Source: Syntrophaceae bacterium (GTDB taxonomy: Bacteria > Desulfobacterota > SM23-61). Taken from it: DNA of 5,011 bases. A program made the position numbers and the translations under genes. Below are positions 4,809-5,011 of this stretch, one piece after another. The first letter of the stretch is position 1; each line of letters starts with the position of its first letter. The stretch spans positions 3,283-8,293 of the forward strand of contig PMCE01000218.1 of the NCBI GenBank assembly GCA_003154025.1. The letters run 5' to 3'. The notes under the pieces were generated by a model that had not been told where the DNA came from, ran no database searches, and saw only the letters and a program-made list of their open reading frames with translations.

Positions 4809-5011
4809 CTATTTCCGGACCCGCACGATTTCCCCTTGATTGGCTTTCACCAATTCTGCGGGCCGGATCTTCACCAGGGAGTACTCCGAGCCTCCGCCCG
4901 TGTAGACGACCTCCATCTGCAGGACCTTTTCGTCGATGAGAAAACGGGCGGGATAACCGAAGGAGGGGGTCCCGCCGCAGGGATAGCCGCTCGCTTCCAG
5001 CATCTCCTCCG
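4809..5011 (-). CDS. YbaK/EbsC family aminoacyl-tRNA deacylase (C-terminal part)
   Basis: Only the last 66 codons are in the window; the gene begins beyond base 5011. YbaK/EbsC proteins hydrolyse mischarged aminoacyl-tRNAs, such as Cys- or Ala-tRNA-Pro, as free-standing editing enzymes. The visible piece fits the family's C-terminus: E-E-M-L-E-A-S-G-Y-P, then GGTPSFG in place of the usual GGVxPFG substrate loop, then F-L-I-D-E-K-V-L-Q-M-E-V-V-Y-T-G-G-G-S (the 'hxDexlh....hhxxaG' strand pair), and the closing LVKIRPAELVKANQG. At about 150-160 aa for the family, roughly 40% is shown. The conserved catalytic lysine would be in the missing part. The ATG at 5003 is probably internal: it follows GAGGAG directly with no spacing, and the helix EEMLEASGY is continuous through it. 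The Pro of PFG is replaced by Ser. It lies upstream of the amidohydrolase on the same strand (45-bp gap), so they may share a transcript, though no functional link is evident. Confidence 0.75.
   Translation of the reverse strand, partial: EEMLEASGYPCGGTPSFGYPARFLIDEKVLQMEVVYTGGGSEYSLVKIRPAELVKANQGEIVRVRK

Noticed and set aside
1..5011. CRISPR array, tRNA/rRNA gene, transposase, phage or defence genes
   Set aside because: I looked for spaced repeats, tRNA T-arm motifs, and nuclease, integrase or transposase motifs on both strands and found none.

Overview
The window is a GC-rich (roughly 58-60% by eye) stretch of an ordinary bacterial chromosome. It has dense gene packing, good Shine-Dalgarno sites and ATG starts. 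Small intergenic repeats at 1-22 and 3584-3611, and the type of genes present, fit an uncultured anaerobic deltaproteobacterium (Desulfobacterota-like). That placement is an inference: no rRNA or lineage marker is present.

Layout. Positions 1-178 hold a palindromic repeat cut by the window edge and the leader of the first operon. Plus-strand operon 1 (179-1766) encodes an alpha/beta hydrolase with an unusual oxyanion-loop motif, then a class I SAM-dependent methyltransferase 37 bp later. A 433-bp non-coding gap (1767-2199) follows. It holds an AT-rich hairpin flanked by direct repeats, a textbook intrinsic terminator at 1947-1975, a possible promoter near 2044-2072, and a dyad that covers the Shine-Dalgarno of the next gene. 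Plus-strand operon 2 (2200-3545) encodes a methylmalonyl-CoA-epimerase-like VOC protein and, 5 nt later, a NudC-type NADH pyrophosphatase with zinc ribbon, Nudix box and the NudC-specific SQPWPFP motif. A short convergent gap with a degenerate heptanucleotide tandem repeat separates it from a minus-strand pair: the C-terminal end of a YbaK/EbsC-type aminoacyl-tRNA deacylase (4809 to the window end) and, downstream of it, a cog3964-type amidohydrolase (3594-4763).

How the genes work together. Nothing ties the six proteins into one pathway. Three themes can be supported: small-molecule hydrolysis and methylation in operon 1, acyl-CoA or small-molecule metabolism plus NAD(H) or nucleotide housekeeping in operon 2, and translation quality control next to an amidohydrolase on the minus strand. 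I see no defence system, mobile element, CRISPR array, RNA gene or new multi-gene system. The points most worth a second look are the dyad that could mask the VOC gene's ribosome-binding site, the variant active-site motifs in the hydrolase, VOC protein and amidohydrolase, and the heptad repeat that supplies the 3' end of the amidohydrolase gene.
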